Assembly: GCA_021297895.1 (NCBI GenBank)
Contig: JAJTHN010000047.1
Coordinates: 1 to 46,930, forward strand
Length of the DNA: 46,930 bases
Direction of reading: 5' to 3'
From: Phycisphaeraceae bacterium
Lineage (GTDB): Bacteria > Planctomycetota > Phycisphaerae > Phycisphaerales > UBA1924
Part shown: positions 26,271-34,236 of the stretch, in pieces
Layout: each line of letters opens with the position of its first letter
How positions within the stretch are numbered: position 1 is the stretch's first letter
The notes under the pieces: model-generated
What the model saw: the letters and a program-made list of their open reading frames with translations, nothing else
The model's database searches: none
Told to the model about the DNA's origin: nothing
Position numbers and translations under genes: made by a program

Positions 26271-26684
26271 ATGCCCGACACCATCTTCGGCAAGATCATC
26301 CGCGGCGAGATTCCCTGCCACAAGGTCTATGAAGACGACCGCGTGCTGGCGTTTCTCGATGTTTTTCCGCTCAGCCCGGGGCACACGCTGGTGATACCCA
26401 AGGAGGCGGTCGCGACGCTGGATCAACTCAGCGACGAGTCCGCCGCGGCCGTCGGCCGGGTGCTGCCGCGGATCTGCCGTGCTGTGATGAAGGCGACGGG
26501 GACCACGGCGTACAACCTGCTTCAGAACAACGGATCTTCGGCCCACCAGGCCGTTTTTCACGTCCACTTCCACATCATCCCAAAGGCCGATGAGTCGCAC
26601 GGTCTGGGGATCATCTGGAAGGCCGGCAAGCTTGATCCATCGCAGGGGGCGAACTTGGCCCAGCGGATTGCCTCAGCGCTCTGA
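26271..26684 (+). CDS. HIT-family hydrolase (HinT-like)
   Basis: A 137-residue histidine-triad protein. The triad HVHFH is at H97, H99 and H101, followed by IIPK. The N-terminal TIFGKIIRGEIPCHKVYEDD and the FPLSPGHTLVIPK stretch are typical of HinT/HIT purine-nucleotide phosphoramidases. Length matches the family. The protein should be a soluble dimer that hydrolyses AMP-lysine-type adducts. It is the second gene after the DUF4190-like gene; its stop codon lies in a small 7-bp hairpin (26670-26687) without a T tract. Confidence 0.92.
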   Translation: MPDTIFGKIIRGEIPCHKVYEDDRVLAFLDVFPLSPGHTLVIPKEAVATLDQLSDESAAAVGRVLPRICRAVMKATGTTAYNLLQNNGSSAHQAVFHVHFHIIPKADESHGLGIIWKAGKLDPSQGANLAQRIASAL

Positions 26685-26726
26685 GGCACGGCTCTGGGGC
26701 AGGGCTCTGAAGCGGGGCGATGAGCC

Positions 26727-26762
26727 AACAAAAACACCCGCGACCTGGGGAGGACGCGGGTG
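26727..26762 (-). terminator. Rho-independent terminator of rpmH
   Basis: An 8-bp stem CACCCGCG/CGCGGGTG (26735-26742 with 26755-26762) closes a 12-nt loop and is followed on the - strand by TTTTTGTT. It lies about 110 bp after the rpmH stop, so the transcript has a long tail. Confidence 0.75.
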
Positions 26763-26873
26763 CGTGAATTGATCGCACAGTGGACGACGAAGGGTCGTCG
26801 TCGATGTCGGTTCAACGAGCCGCGGACGGGGATGACGCAGCGGAGTGCGCCGGACGCCCGGAGCCGAGGCGGA

Positions 26874-27032
26874 TTACCGCATCGTCCACTTGTCGGCGGT
26901 GTTGAGCGTGCGCCCGAGGCTGCGGCGCTTGTTGAGGATCTTGCGACCGGACTTGGTCTTCATGCGGGCGCGGAAGCCGCACTGGCGCTTGCGCTTGATC
27001 TTGCTGATTCGCTTCTCGTAATGCATGCCCAT
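26874..27032 (-). CDS. rpmH: Ribosomal protein bL34
   Basis: A 52-residue basic protein of the large ribosomal subunit. The core KIKRKRQCGFRARMKTKSGR, then KILNKRRSLGR, matches bL34 over its whole conserved region (E. coli: KRKRSHGFRARMATKNGR). The N-terminus MGMHYEKRIS replaces the usual MKRTYQPS, and an eleven-residue tail TLNTADKWTMR extends the C-terminus. The ATG at 27032 has AGGA 10 nt upstream; ATG 27026 is an alternative. In most bacteria rnpA follows rpmH; here no rnpA-like frame follows, and a terminator lies downstream. Confidence 0.93.
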   Translation of the reverse strand: MGMHYEKRISKIKRKRQCGFRARMKTKSGRKILNKRRSLGRTLNTADKWTMR

Positions 27033-27104
27033 CGGAGAGTCATCCTGGCGCGCTGCGCCGTCAGAAGGGATCGCCCGGCCCGAGTCGCCTCGAAACGGGT
27101 CGAG

Positions 27105-27133
27105 ATGCTAGCGCGCTTTCCGTGCCGGGCCAA
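27105..27133 (-). promoter_or_regulatory. Promoter of rpmH
   Basis: On the - strand TTGGCC (27128-27133) and TAGCAT (27105-27110) are separated by exactly 17 bp. The predicted start near 27098 leaves a leader of about 65 nt before the ATG at 27032. Confidence 0.5.
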
Positions 27134-27355
27134 GTGGGAGGGGTCCGAAGAACCAGATAAGTGATTTCCCGCGCAAGTGTGAAGGTGAGGCGGTCTATGA
27201 TCGGCCGCATCCGGGGTGGCGGACGGAATCGGCGGAATCCTCAGCGGGGATCGGCCGATGCTGGAAGTGAGCCATGATCACCCCGAGCATGGACAACGTG
27301 ATGGCGGATTTGCCGGTGCGAGGCCGAGAGCGGCCCCGCGCGGGCAGGAGGATAC
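27134..27355. other. Intergenic region upstream of rnc
   Basis: Apart from a TATGAT hexamer at 27196-27201, which could be a -10 giving a leader of about 150 nt, and a GGAGG just before the rnc start, I see nothing defined in this stretch. Confidence 0.3.
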
Positions 27356-28162
27356 ATGACACCTGCGGACAAGGCTGCCCTTGAGCAGCGCCTGGGCCAC
27401 GAGTTCCGTGATGCGGAGCTCTTGGCCCTGGCGCTCCGACATGCGTCGATCGCCGAGAGCCGACAGAAGAGCAACGAGCGCCTGGAGTTTCTGGGCGATG
27501 CGGTGCTTGGGCTGGTGGCGTGCCAGCGCATTTACGAGAAGTTCCCCGACCTGCTCGAAGGGGAGATGACCAAGATCAAGTCGATGGTGGTCTCGCGGCA
27601 GACGTGCGCGCAGATCGGGACGGATCTTGGTCTGCAGGACCTGCTGTCGCTGGGCAAGGGGATGAAGTCGCCCGATGCGCCGTTGCCGCCGAGTCTGGCC
27701 GCGGCGGCGCTGGAGGCGGTGGTGGCGGCGCTGTACATCGATGGGGGGCTTGAGGTCGCGCGGCGGTTCCTGCTTCCGTTGCTCGATGAACGGATCGTGC
27801 GTGCGGCCAGCAGCGGGCATCAGGAGAACTTCAAGTCGATTCTCCAGCACCACGCGCAGCAGGCGTACGGCGCGACGCCGGTCTACAGCGTGCTGGAAGA
27901 GAAGGGGCCCGACCACGCCAAGCACTTCCATGTGCAGGTGCGCATTCAGGATCGGGTCTTTGAGCCGGCATGGGGCGCGAGCAAGAAGCAGGCCGAGCAG
28001 GCCGCGGCGCTTGAGGCTCTCCGCACGCTGGAGTTGATGGTGCTCGATGAGGCGGGGCAGGCGCACCTGGCCAAGGCTCGCAAGAGCAGCAAGCCGTCGG
28101 AAACGGAGACGGCGGAAAAGGCGGCCGGTTCGGCCCGCGAAGACGCGACACCTTCTCGGTGA
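27356..28162 (+). CDS. rnc: Ribonuclease III
   Basis: A 268-residue double-strand-specific endoribonuclease. The signature NERLEFLGDAVLG starts at N40, with E44 and D48 as metal ligands, and E120 in LEAVVAALYIDGG is the equivalent of E117 of E. coli. The residue three before it, D114 in E. coli, is Ala117 here. The double-stranded RNA-binding domain follows (NFKSILQHHAQQAYGATPVY, then KHFHVQVRIQDRVFEPAWGA and SKKQAEQAAALEAL). A 40-residue Lys/Ala/Glu-rich tail ends the chain. The ATG has GGAGG 5 nt upstream. It matures rRNA and processes mRNA. A stem-loop structure at 28199-28258 lies in its 3' region. Confidence 0.95.
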   Translation: MTPADKAALEQRLGHEFRDAELLALALRHASIAESRQKSNERLEFLGDAVLGLVACQRIYEKFPDLLEGEMTKIKSMVVSRQTCAQIGTDLGLQDLLSLGKGMKSPDAPLPPSLAAAALEAVVAALYIDGGLEVARRFLLPLLDERIVRAASSGHQENFKSILQHHAQQAYGATPVYSVLEEKGPDHAKHFHVQVRIQDRVFEPAWGASKKQAEQAAALEALRTLELMVLDEAGQAHLAKARKSSKPSETETAEKAAGSAREDATPSR

Positions 28163-28198
28163 GCGATCCGAACAGGTAACGACCTCAACGCAAAGGCC

Positions 28199-28258
28199 CG
28201 GCGAAGTTCTCGTTGTCGGGAGACGAAATGTTTGTTCAGATCCCCTCCCGACTTCGCC
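28199..28258 (+). other. Stem-loop after rnc
   Basis: GTCGGGAG (28215-28222) pairs with CTCCCGAC (28245-28252), and an alternative outer pairing GGCGAAGT with ACTTCGCC (28199-28206 with 28251-28258) competes with it. No T tract follows. It may be a terminator without U run, or a structured RNA end. Confidence 0.35.
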
Positions 28259-28428
28259 TTCCGCGGCGGGCTGGGTACGTTCACGCTCCTTGCGTTCGTT
28301 CACATCGCGGCGTGATGCCGTTGTGTGCTGACGCCCGGCTGAGGGGAGCACAGGGATCGATCGGATCGGCGATCGGCGCGCACGCGGCGTGAGCGCTCGG
28401 GGACTCTGGACAGAATCAGGAGCGGGCC

Positions 28429-29487
28429 ATGATGAAGATCAGCGATGCGGAGCGGACCGGGGTGGGACGGCTTGTCCGGCGGGGCTTTACGCTCATCGAA
28501 CTGCTCGTGGTCATCGCGATCATCGCGCTGCTGATCGGCATCCTGCTGCCCAGCCTCGCCAGCGCCCGCGACGCGGCGCGGCAGTCGGTGGGGCTGTCGA
28601 ACCTCCGCCAGTTGGCGACGATGGCCTCATCGCACGCGAACGACCAGCGCGGCCTGATGAGCACCGGCCCCTGGGACAATCGGCGCAACCGCTCGGCCGG
28701 CCCGCTGAACGCCAAGGGCTGGGTCGCGGATTACGTCAACGGCGGCTACGGCAAGGTCGGGCAGTTGCTCTCGCCCGCGGGCCTGTCGCGGGCCAGCCAG
28801 CAGCTCGCGAACAACCGCATCAACGAGGACCCGTTCACGTATGACTACGGCGACGGCCTCGGGCCGCGGCAGGCATCGTTCACGCCCGCGCAGGTCGAGC
28901 AGTTGATCTTCGAGGGGTACAACACGAACTACGCGCAGACGTGGTACATGGCGATGACCGACGCGGCGCGCGCCCGGCCGACGGACTTTGTGGGCATGGG
29001 CACGGTGGACCTGCGCGACCCGCGGTTCTGCGTCGGCCCGCTGAAGCTGGACTTCATCGTGAACGCGACGCCCGGGCGCGTGCCGTTGTTTGCGGATGGT
29101 GCGGTCAAGACCAAGAAGGTTGACGACCTCGTGGATATTCCGGGCCTGCGGACGCCGGGCGCCAAGGCGATGAACGATCCGCCCGAGCTGGGCGTGGTCA
29201 ACGGCGGCATCACATGGACGCGGCAGAACTACCGCGACTTCGGCCCGGTGTACGGCAACGCGAGCACGATCGGCGCGGGCGACCCGAACAACGAGTACGG
29301 CCACACGCGAAACATCGGCCAGTTCGGCTTCGCCGACGGATCGGCGACCGTGTTCGTCGACACAATCCGCGACGGCTTCTGGACGCCGGTGTTCGGCAAC
29401 GTCAACGGCGTGGCGACGGTGACGTATCCGGAGCTGGATGACAAGGTCTTCGGCGGGTGGCTGCGACGGACCGGCCTGGCGTTCTGA
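28429..29487 (+). CDS. Type IV prepilin-like protein (DUF1559-like)
   Basis: A 352-residue pseudopilin-like protein. The N-terminus has the prepilin peptidase motif [16 protein letters not shown] with cleavage expected after the Gly, followed by a hydrophobic helix ([20 protein letters not shown]). The double ATG at 28429/28432 has AGGAG 6 nt upstream. The large C-terminal domain is soluble, with [20 protein letters not shown], the H-x-G/FADGSV-like ending of planctomycete DUF1559 proteins. These occur in large families in planctomycetes and are thought to go through a type II secretion or pilus-like machine; no such machine is in the window. A hairpin without U run follows at 29503-29530. 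Confidence 0.88.
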   Translation: MMKISDAERTGVGRLVRRGFTLIELLVVIAIIALLIGILLPSLASARDAARQSVGLSNLRQLATMASSHANDQRGLMSTGPWDNRRNRSAGPLNAKGWVADYVNGGYGKVGQLLSPAGLSRASQQLANNRINEDPFTYDYGDGLGPRQASFTPAQVEQLIFEGYNTNYAQTWYMAMTDAARARPTDFVGMGTVDLRDPRFCVGPLKLDFIVNATPGRVPLFADGAVKTKKVDDLVDIPGLRTPGAKAMNDPPELGVVNGGITWTRQNYRDFGPVYGNASTIGAGDPNNEYGHTRNIGQFGFADGSATVFVDTIRDGFWTPVFGNVNGVATVTYPELDDKVFGGWLRRTGLAF

Positions 29488-29502
29488 GGCGGGCTTTGGA
29501 CG

Positions 29503-29530
29503 CCGGATCTGAGGCTTTGCGAAGATCCGG
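29503..29530 (+). terminator. Possible terminator after the prepilin-like gene
   Basis: CCGGATCT (29503-29510) pairs with AGATCCGG (29523-29530) around a 12-nt loop, 15 bp after the stop codon. There is no U tract, so it may stop elongation weakly or protect the 3' end. Confidence 0.35.
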
Positions 29531-29651
29531 ATGGTGGTGGTGCGCCCACTGAGACTGCGATCCCCATTGTGCGCGAAGACCGTGTCGTGGAGCGCTTTTG
29601 CTCTCGGAGAATGAGAAGCACGAGTTCGTCCCGTCGCTCCTCTTGCCGCTG

Positions 29652-30707
29652 TCACGGCTTCGGCTCAACGTCCTCGCCCGTGTTTGCGCGAGGCTTGATT
29701 CCGAGTGCATCGTACTCGAAGTCGAACGGCCACTCGAATCCCGCCCGGTCGCGTCTGAGCCGCTCCAGGGGCACTCTCGCCGTCGCCGCCCACTGAGCGA
29801 CCTCGCCGTTGACCATCGAAATGTGTATGCGGTACACAACGAAGATGCCGCTTCGGCCATCATCCTCGGCTGGAGCTCCGTTGATTCGCTCGATCAGATC
29901 CGCGATGTCCCGCACATGAACCATCTGGCGGATTGGCTCGATCGGATCGGGGCTAAAGTTGTAGATAGCAACGCGAAACGTGCCGACATCAAATTTCTGA
30001 ACGCGCGAGTACATTTCAAAGGTCACGCCGCTCGACCGCGTTGACTGCAACATCGGAGACCAAACAAACGACAATCTCCGGTCGAGCGCGGCGATCACGG
30101 GCCGATCAATCGGAGAATCAACCGGACTGACCACGATCTTCACACTGGCATTGAGCATTCTCTTGACGGCAGATCGGGGAGTCTCTGGATCGGCCAAAAG
30201 CCTCGCGAGCAGCACCTGCTCAGCGAGTGAGAACGCGCGGTCGAGTCTCCCCTCGACAATTCGAAGCGCAAGCGTGTTGAACCCGTCCAATGACGCGGCT
30301 TCCCGCGAGCGCACGGCCGCGACGATCATCCAAGGCCCCTCCCGCTGGCCCAGTTCCCACTCGGCCCGCGCGAGCGACGCGACGACGGAGCGAGGAAGCA
30401 GAGCGGTCATCACCGGATACATCAGGAACGCGCCGATGAACAGCACCGCTCCCGGGGTCAGTCCGTTGAGCGCGTAGACCACCGCCGGATGCCGCCGCCA
30501 GTCGGCGGGGTGCGCCAGCCACGGTTCGCCGCACTCGGCGCACCGTCTGATGCCGTCGGCGGGAGCGACAGAGGTGCCGTGGGCACACGATCGACACCGA
30601 CCTCGGCTCACGCTCCGCTCGCGGACAATCACCCGGGCGGCGGCGAACAAAGCCCAGGACGCCGAGAGCAGATAGAGGATGACTCCAATGTTCTCTCGCA
30701 AAGACAC
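29652..30707 (-). CDS. Membrane protein with an N-terminal zinc ribbon
   Basis: A 351-residue protein I cannot name. It starts at GTG 30707 (MSLRENIGVILYLLSASWAL). A first helix (8-25) is followed by a zinc ribbon C-x2-C-x15-C-x2-C (CRSCAHG, then CAECGEP), a second helix (GAVLFIGAFLMYPVMTALLP) and a large soluble domain ending in FEWPFDFEYDALGIKP. This is a common planctomycete layout. Base composition looks less GC-rich than its neighbours, and the Arg/Ser codons look different. It could be a recent acquisition, or just less biased. It converges with the prepilin-like gene. Confidence 0.72.
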   Translation of the reverse strand: MSLRENIGVILYLLSASWALFAAARVIVRERSVSRGRCRSCAHGTSVAPADGIRRCAECGEPWLAHPADWRRHPAVVYALNGLTPGAVLFIGAFLMYPVMTALLPRSVVASLARAEWELGQREGPWMIVAAVRSREAASLDGFNTLALRIVEGRLDRAFSLAEQVLLARLLADPETPRSAVKRMLNASVKIVVSPVDSPIDRPVIAALDRRLSFVWSPMLQSTRSSGVTFEMYSRVQKFDVGTFRVAIYNFSPDPIEPIRQMVHVRDIADLIERINGAPAEDDGRSGIFVVYRIHISMVNGEVAQWAATARVPLERLRRDRAGFEWPFDFEYDALGIKPRANTGEDVEPKP

Positions 30708-31107
30708 GCTCCACTGCCACGTCTGCAGTCACACAAGAACAAGTTGGTGGTCCAAGTACACCGCGTGAGAGTCACATTGTCCTCGTTTCCGCACCAATAC
30801 GCTTGCTCGCCTTTTCTGTGAGTCTTGCAATGATAACCGACTTCTGGTATCGCGGTGTGTGGGATCGCCTGATCTCCTTCGCGCGCCGCCGACTCGTCGG
30901 GCTTTGCGACGAGTCGGTGCGGACTGGCTTGGGGGCCCGATCTTCACCGCTTCGCCTCCGTGTCTGCAGGTTCAGTGGGTCCCGCGCTCCATTCCCCCTC
31001 CGGCTCGAAGACTCGCCATCTCTCCCGGTCGGAACCGGTGGAGGATCTGGCCGGGGGTGTGGCCGTCGCGTGGCGGCTCTATGCTCCGGGGTACCGGAGG
31101 CTTGACC
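30708..31107. other. Intergenic region with a hairpin and a REP-like element
   Basis: This 400-bp stretch has no gene that I accept. It holds a 10-bp stem hairpin (CGACTCGTCG at 30890-30899 with 30907-30916), the REP-like unit at 30992-31047, and a TATGCT hexamer at 31080-31085 that probably serves as the -10 of the next gene. Confidence 0.5.
30992..31047 (+). repeat. 56-bp REP-like palindromic repeat, copy A
   Basis: Begins with TTCCCCCTCC, has CGAAGACTCGCC in the middle, then a stem-loop around CCGGTCGGAACCGG, and ends GGAGGATC. The same 56-bp pattern occurs at 46638-46693 (inverted) and 46743-46798 (direct), with differences placed mainly so that stems stay paired. Confidence 0.75.
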
Positions 31108-31602
31108 ATGCTGATGCTGCGTGCGGTGACGATCTTGGTGCTGTGCCTGGTGTCGATGTGCGGCGTGGGGTGTGCCGCGGGGGACTCGCCAAGCAAGGGG
31201 TGGGACCTGACGCTGCGGGTCAGCCAGCCGGAGGGGAACAAACTGGTCTACTACAACCTCGCGCGCGACGGGCGGCTGGTGTATGTCGCGGGTTTGCAGG
31301 CCGGGAGGACGGAGATCGATCACGCGCGGCCGACCTGGGCGGGGAACTTCAGCGGCGAAGAGCTCGCGGAGTTGATCACGCTCGTGGAAGCCAATCAGGA
31401 GCCGTCAACCGTCAAGCCCGAGGCGGGCGCGGTGAACTACAAGGTCGTGATGACCCGCGGCGGGAATCTCTTCGCCCGGCGATATGTTTCCGGGCCGACG
31501 GCTTTCTTCAGCGAGATGGAGCGCCAGTTCAAGCGGCTTCAGCAGTCGCGAAGAGGCGGCGAACTCGACTTTGACCCGCGATCGGGCGCGGGGCGGCCTT
31601 GA
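31108..31602 (+). CDS. Small secreted protein, possible lipoprotein
   Basis: A 164-residue exported protein. ATG 31108 has GGAGG 7 nt upstream, and TATGCT at 31080-31085 gives a leader of about 20 nt. Residues 1-22 are a signal peptide ending in MCGVGCAAG; C22 is a possible lipidation site, though the lipobox is weak. The mature part (KGWDLTLRVSQPEGN, LVYYNLARDGRLVYVAGLQA, NYKVVMTRGGNLFARRYVSG, TAFFSEMERQFKRLQQS) looks like an alpha/beta domain of unknown function. It converges with the acyltransferase gene, 34 bp apart. Confidence 0.75.
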   Translation: MLMLRAVTILVLCLVSMCGVGCAAGDSPSKGWDLTLRVSQPEGNKLVYYNLARDGRLVYVAGLQAGRTEIDHARPTWAGNFSGEELAELITLVEANQEPSTVKPEAGAVNYKVVMTRGGNLFARRYVSGPTAFFSEMERQFKRLQQSRRGGELDFDPRSGAGRP

Positions 31603-31636
31603 ATGAGTGCGTCGCCACGAGGTGAGGGGCGAGCGA

Positions 31637-32803
31637 TCAAGCCCCTTCATCGCCCGGAAGCAGCGACTCGAGCATGGTGCCGTCGCGGGCGTCGATGAGG
31701 GCCAGGACTTCCTTGCGGACGTGGAGCTCGCCGCGATCTTCGACGACGGGTGCGCGGACGCAGCGGAAGCGTGAGATGTCGAAGTCCTTGCCCTGCTGGG
31801 GCTGGACCATGAAGACGCGCTGGGGGGCATAGGGCGGCACGTTCTTGTCGCTGCGAGCGACGAACGTTTCGACCCGGCAGACGGCCTCGAAGTGATCGCG
31901 GGGCAGTTCGAGGACCTGGCTGCCGTCGAGCACGTCGTATCGGCCGTGGTGCTTGAAGCCGAGTTTGAGGAAGAACGCGCGCGTGCGCTCGGCGCTGGCG
32001 CGGACCGAGCCGAGCGCGCTGCGGACGTGATCGGGGAGCAGGTGGCAGGGGATGGCGCGGAAGGGGTCGTGCTCGCCCGCGGACTGGAGGAACTCGCCGA
32101 CGAACTGGACGCTGCCGTCGCGTGCGCGGTTCTTGTAGCGGAGGCGGTCGACTTCGTCGAAGGCGCGCCCGCCGAAGAAGGCGCGGACGGCGTGTTCGTA
32201 GAAGGGGTAGACCAGCGCGTCGGGGGTGCTGGCGGCGGTGTCCTCCTGCGTGAGGGTGACGGAGCAGACGGTCTCGATGTGGGAGAGTTTGCGGAGCAGG
32301 TGCCGGAGCAGGAGCAGTCGCGAGCGGATGTGCATGGAGCCGATGCCCATGCCGCGGTGTTCCTTGCCGACGGCGTTGGCGGCGAACTCCATGGCGTGCT
32401 GGGGGCCGGCGTCGTATTCGAGTTGTTCGTAGTCGGCGGTGATGGGCTCGCGGCCGACGATGAACCGGCGTTTGCGGGCCTGGCGTTTCCAGACGCCCGC
32501 GGCCATGACCTCGAGTTTGCACTGGCCTACGACGCCGCGGCGCTCCAGGGTGCCGGCGCTGATCGCCTCGCTGCAGAGGTACAGCGGTCCCTGGTGCCAG
32601 GGGCTCTGGCCGGCGATGAGGGCCTGGCTGAAGTCGATGTCGTCGGCGACCTCCGCGGGCTGGCTGTGACCGATACCGACCTGCCGGGCGATGCGTGTCA
32701 GCGCATCGGTATCGGCGCGTGTGGCGGGGCGTACGAGCACGATGTCGGGCGGGGTGCTCGGTGCGGGGGCGGCGGATCGGTCGCTGTGCTTCGACGGGGC
32801 CAT
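31637..32803 (-). CDS. Arginine N-succinyltransferase-like (AstA family) protein
   Basis: A 388-residue protein of the AstA acyltransferase family (GNAT-related). It begins with the family start VLVRPATRADTDALTRIARQ, and includes VGKEHRGMGIGSMHIRSRLL, the acyl-CoA-type region, TPDALVYPFYEHAVRAFFGG and GFKHHGRYDVLDGSQVLELP. AstA transfers succinyl from succinyl-CoA to arginine in the AST pathway. None of the other AST genes is here, so the true substrate is uncertain. ATG 32803 has AAGGA 8 nt upstream; an earlier ATG at 32833 would overlap serA. It lies 26 bp behind serA and is probably cotranscribed with it. Confidence 0.75.
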   Translation of the reverse strand: MAPSKHSDRSAAPAPSTPPDIVLVRPATRADTDALTRIARQVGIGHSQPAEVADDIDFSQALIAGQSPWHQGPLYLCSEAISAGTLERRGVVGQCKLEVMAAGVWKRQARKRRFIVGREPITADYEQLEYDAGPQHAMEFAANAVGKEHRGMGIGSMHIRSRLLLLRHLLRKLSHIETVCSVTLTQEDTAASTPDALVYPFYEHAVRAFFGGRAFDEVDRLRYKNRARDGSVQFVGEFLQSAGEHDPFRAIPCHLLPDHVRSALGSVRASAERTRAFFLKLGFKHHGRYDVLDGSQVLELPRDHFEAVCRVETFVARSDKNVPPYAPQRVFMVQPQQGKDFDISRFRCVRAPVVEDRGELHVRKEVLALIDARDGTMLESLLPGDEGA

Positions 32804-32829
32804 GTCGTGGTTCCTTGGGGTTCGTCGAA

Positions 32830-34119
32830 TCACCAGAGGACGCGGGCGCGGACGGTCTCGGACATGTCGCGGAGCTCATCGAAGATCGCGCGGCCCTGCT
32901 GCGGCTCGATATCCATCACGACGTAGCCCAGGTCGCCCTGCGTACGGAGGTACTGAGCCGAGACGTTGACGTTGCGCGCGCCGACGACGTTGTTGATCTT
33001 CTTCATCACGCCCGGGACGTTCTTGTGCAGGTGGAGGATGCGGTGGAAACGCCGGGCGGGGGTGGTCTGGCCATCGGCCGCTTCGTGCTCGGGCAGCGTC
33101 TGCTCGGGCAGCTCGACCTCGGGGAGGTTGACGCTTCCGGTGGTGCTGCCGTTGTTGAGGAAGCGGACGAGTTTGCCGACGACATCCTCGGCGATGGAGC
33201 GCTGGGCCTCTTCGGTGCTGCCGCCGACGTGGGGCGTGAGGATGACGTTGGGCAGGCCCATGAGCTCGCTCTTGAAGGCCTCGTCCTTGCCGGCGGGCTC
33301 GTGAGGGAAGACATCGAGCGCGGCCCCGGCGAGCGCGCCCGAGCGGATGGCCGCGGCGAGCGAGGGAACGTCGACGACCTTGCCGCGGGCGTTGTTGATC
33401 AGGAACGCGCCGGGGCGCATGGCCTTGAGCTGCGCCTTGGCGATGAGGTTCACGGTGCCGGCGGTCTCGGGCACGTGGAGCGTGACAACGTCGCTCTCGC
33501 GGAGCAGTTCATCGAGGTTGCGGCACTGGCGTGCGTTGCCCAGCGGGAGCTTGCTGGCGATGTCGTGGAAGATCACGCGCATGCCCATCGCCTCGGCCAG
33601 CACAGAGACCTGCGAGCCGATGTGGCCGTAGCCGACGATGCCCAGCGTGCGCCCGCGGACCTCGTGCGCTCCCGCGGCTGACTTGTCCCACTTGCCCTTG
33701 TGCATCGCCGCGCTCTGGTCCAGCAGCCGTCGGTGCAGGGCGATGATCTCGGCGATGGTCAGTTCCGCGACCGAGCGCGTGTTGCTGAACGGGGAGTTGA
33801 ACACGCAGATGCCGCGTCCACGGCTGTGGTCAACATCGATCTGATTGGTGCCGATGCAGAACGCGCCGACGGTCAGCAGCCGCGGCGAGATGTCGAGCAT
33901 CTCCGGCGTGAGCGTGGTCTTGCTGCGGATGCCAAGCACGTGTGCGCCGCCGGCATCGGCGATGGCCTTGCGCAGCGCGGCGCCCTCCAGGGCTTTCTCG
34001 AACGTCGTGACGCTGAAGCCCTCGCGCTCAAAGACCTCGCGCGCGACCGGATGAATGCCCTCCAGGAGCACGACCCGGATCTTTTCTTTGGGGAATGACG
34101 TTTTGGGGCTGCTGGGCAT
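32830..34119 (-). CDS. serA: D-3-phosphoglycerate dehydrogenase
   Basis: A 429-residue enzyme of serine biosynthesis that oxidises 3-phosphoglycerate with NAD. The nucleotide-binding motif GYGHIG is at 163-168. Substrate and catalytic regions are GAFCIGTNQID, INNARGKVVD, AALDVFPHEP and the catalytic His in LTPHVGGSTEEAQ. A C-terminal ACT domain (about 355-429: HLHKNVPGVMKKIN, LGYVVMDIE) resembles that of the E. coli type, where serine binds for feedback inhibition. Length equals the short E. coli-type enzyme. On the - strand GATAAT at 34128-34133 ends 8 nt before the ATG, and no ribosome site is seen. Confidence 0.95.
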   Translation of the reverse strand: MPSSPKTSFPKEKIRVVLLEGIHPVAREVFEREGFSVTTFEKALEGAALRKAIADAGGAHVLGIRSKTTLTPEMLDISPRLLTVGAFCIGTNQIDVDHSRGRGICVFNSPFSNTRSVAELTIAEIIALHRRLLDQSAAMHKGKWDKSAAGAHEVRGRTLGIVGYGHIGSQVSVLAEAMGMRVIFHDIASKLPLGNARQCRNLDELLRESDVVTLHVPETAGTVNLIAKAQLKAMRPGAFLINNARGKVVDVPSLAAAIRSGALAGAALDVFPHEPAGKDEAFKSELMGLPNVILTPHVGGSTEEAQRSIAEDVVGKLVRFLNNGSTTGSVNLPEVELPEQTLPEHEAADGQTTPARRFHRILHLHKNVPGVMKKINNVVGARNVNVSAQYLRTQGDLGYVVMDIEPQQGRAIFDELRDMSETVRARVLW

Positions 34120-34236
34120 GAGGCCGGATTATCCCGTCCCCGCGGGGGGAAGTCTCTGGCCCGGGGGTGATTTCGGGTTTGCCGGGCGATCGGGCGGGGT
34201 TTGGTGTGATGGCGGCGGCGCGTCGCGGTCGGGTGA

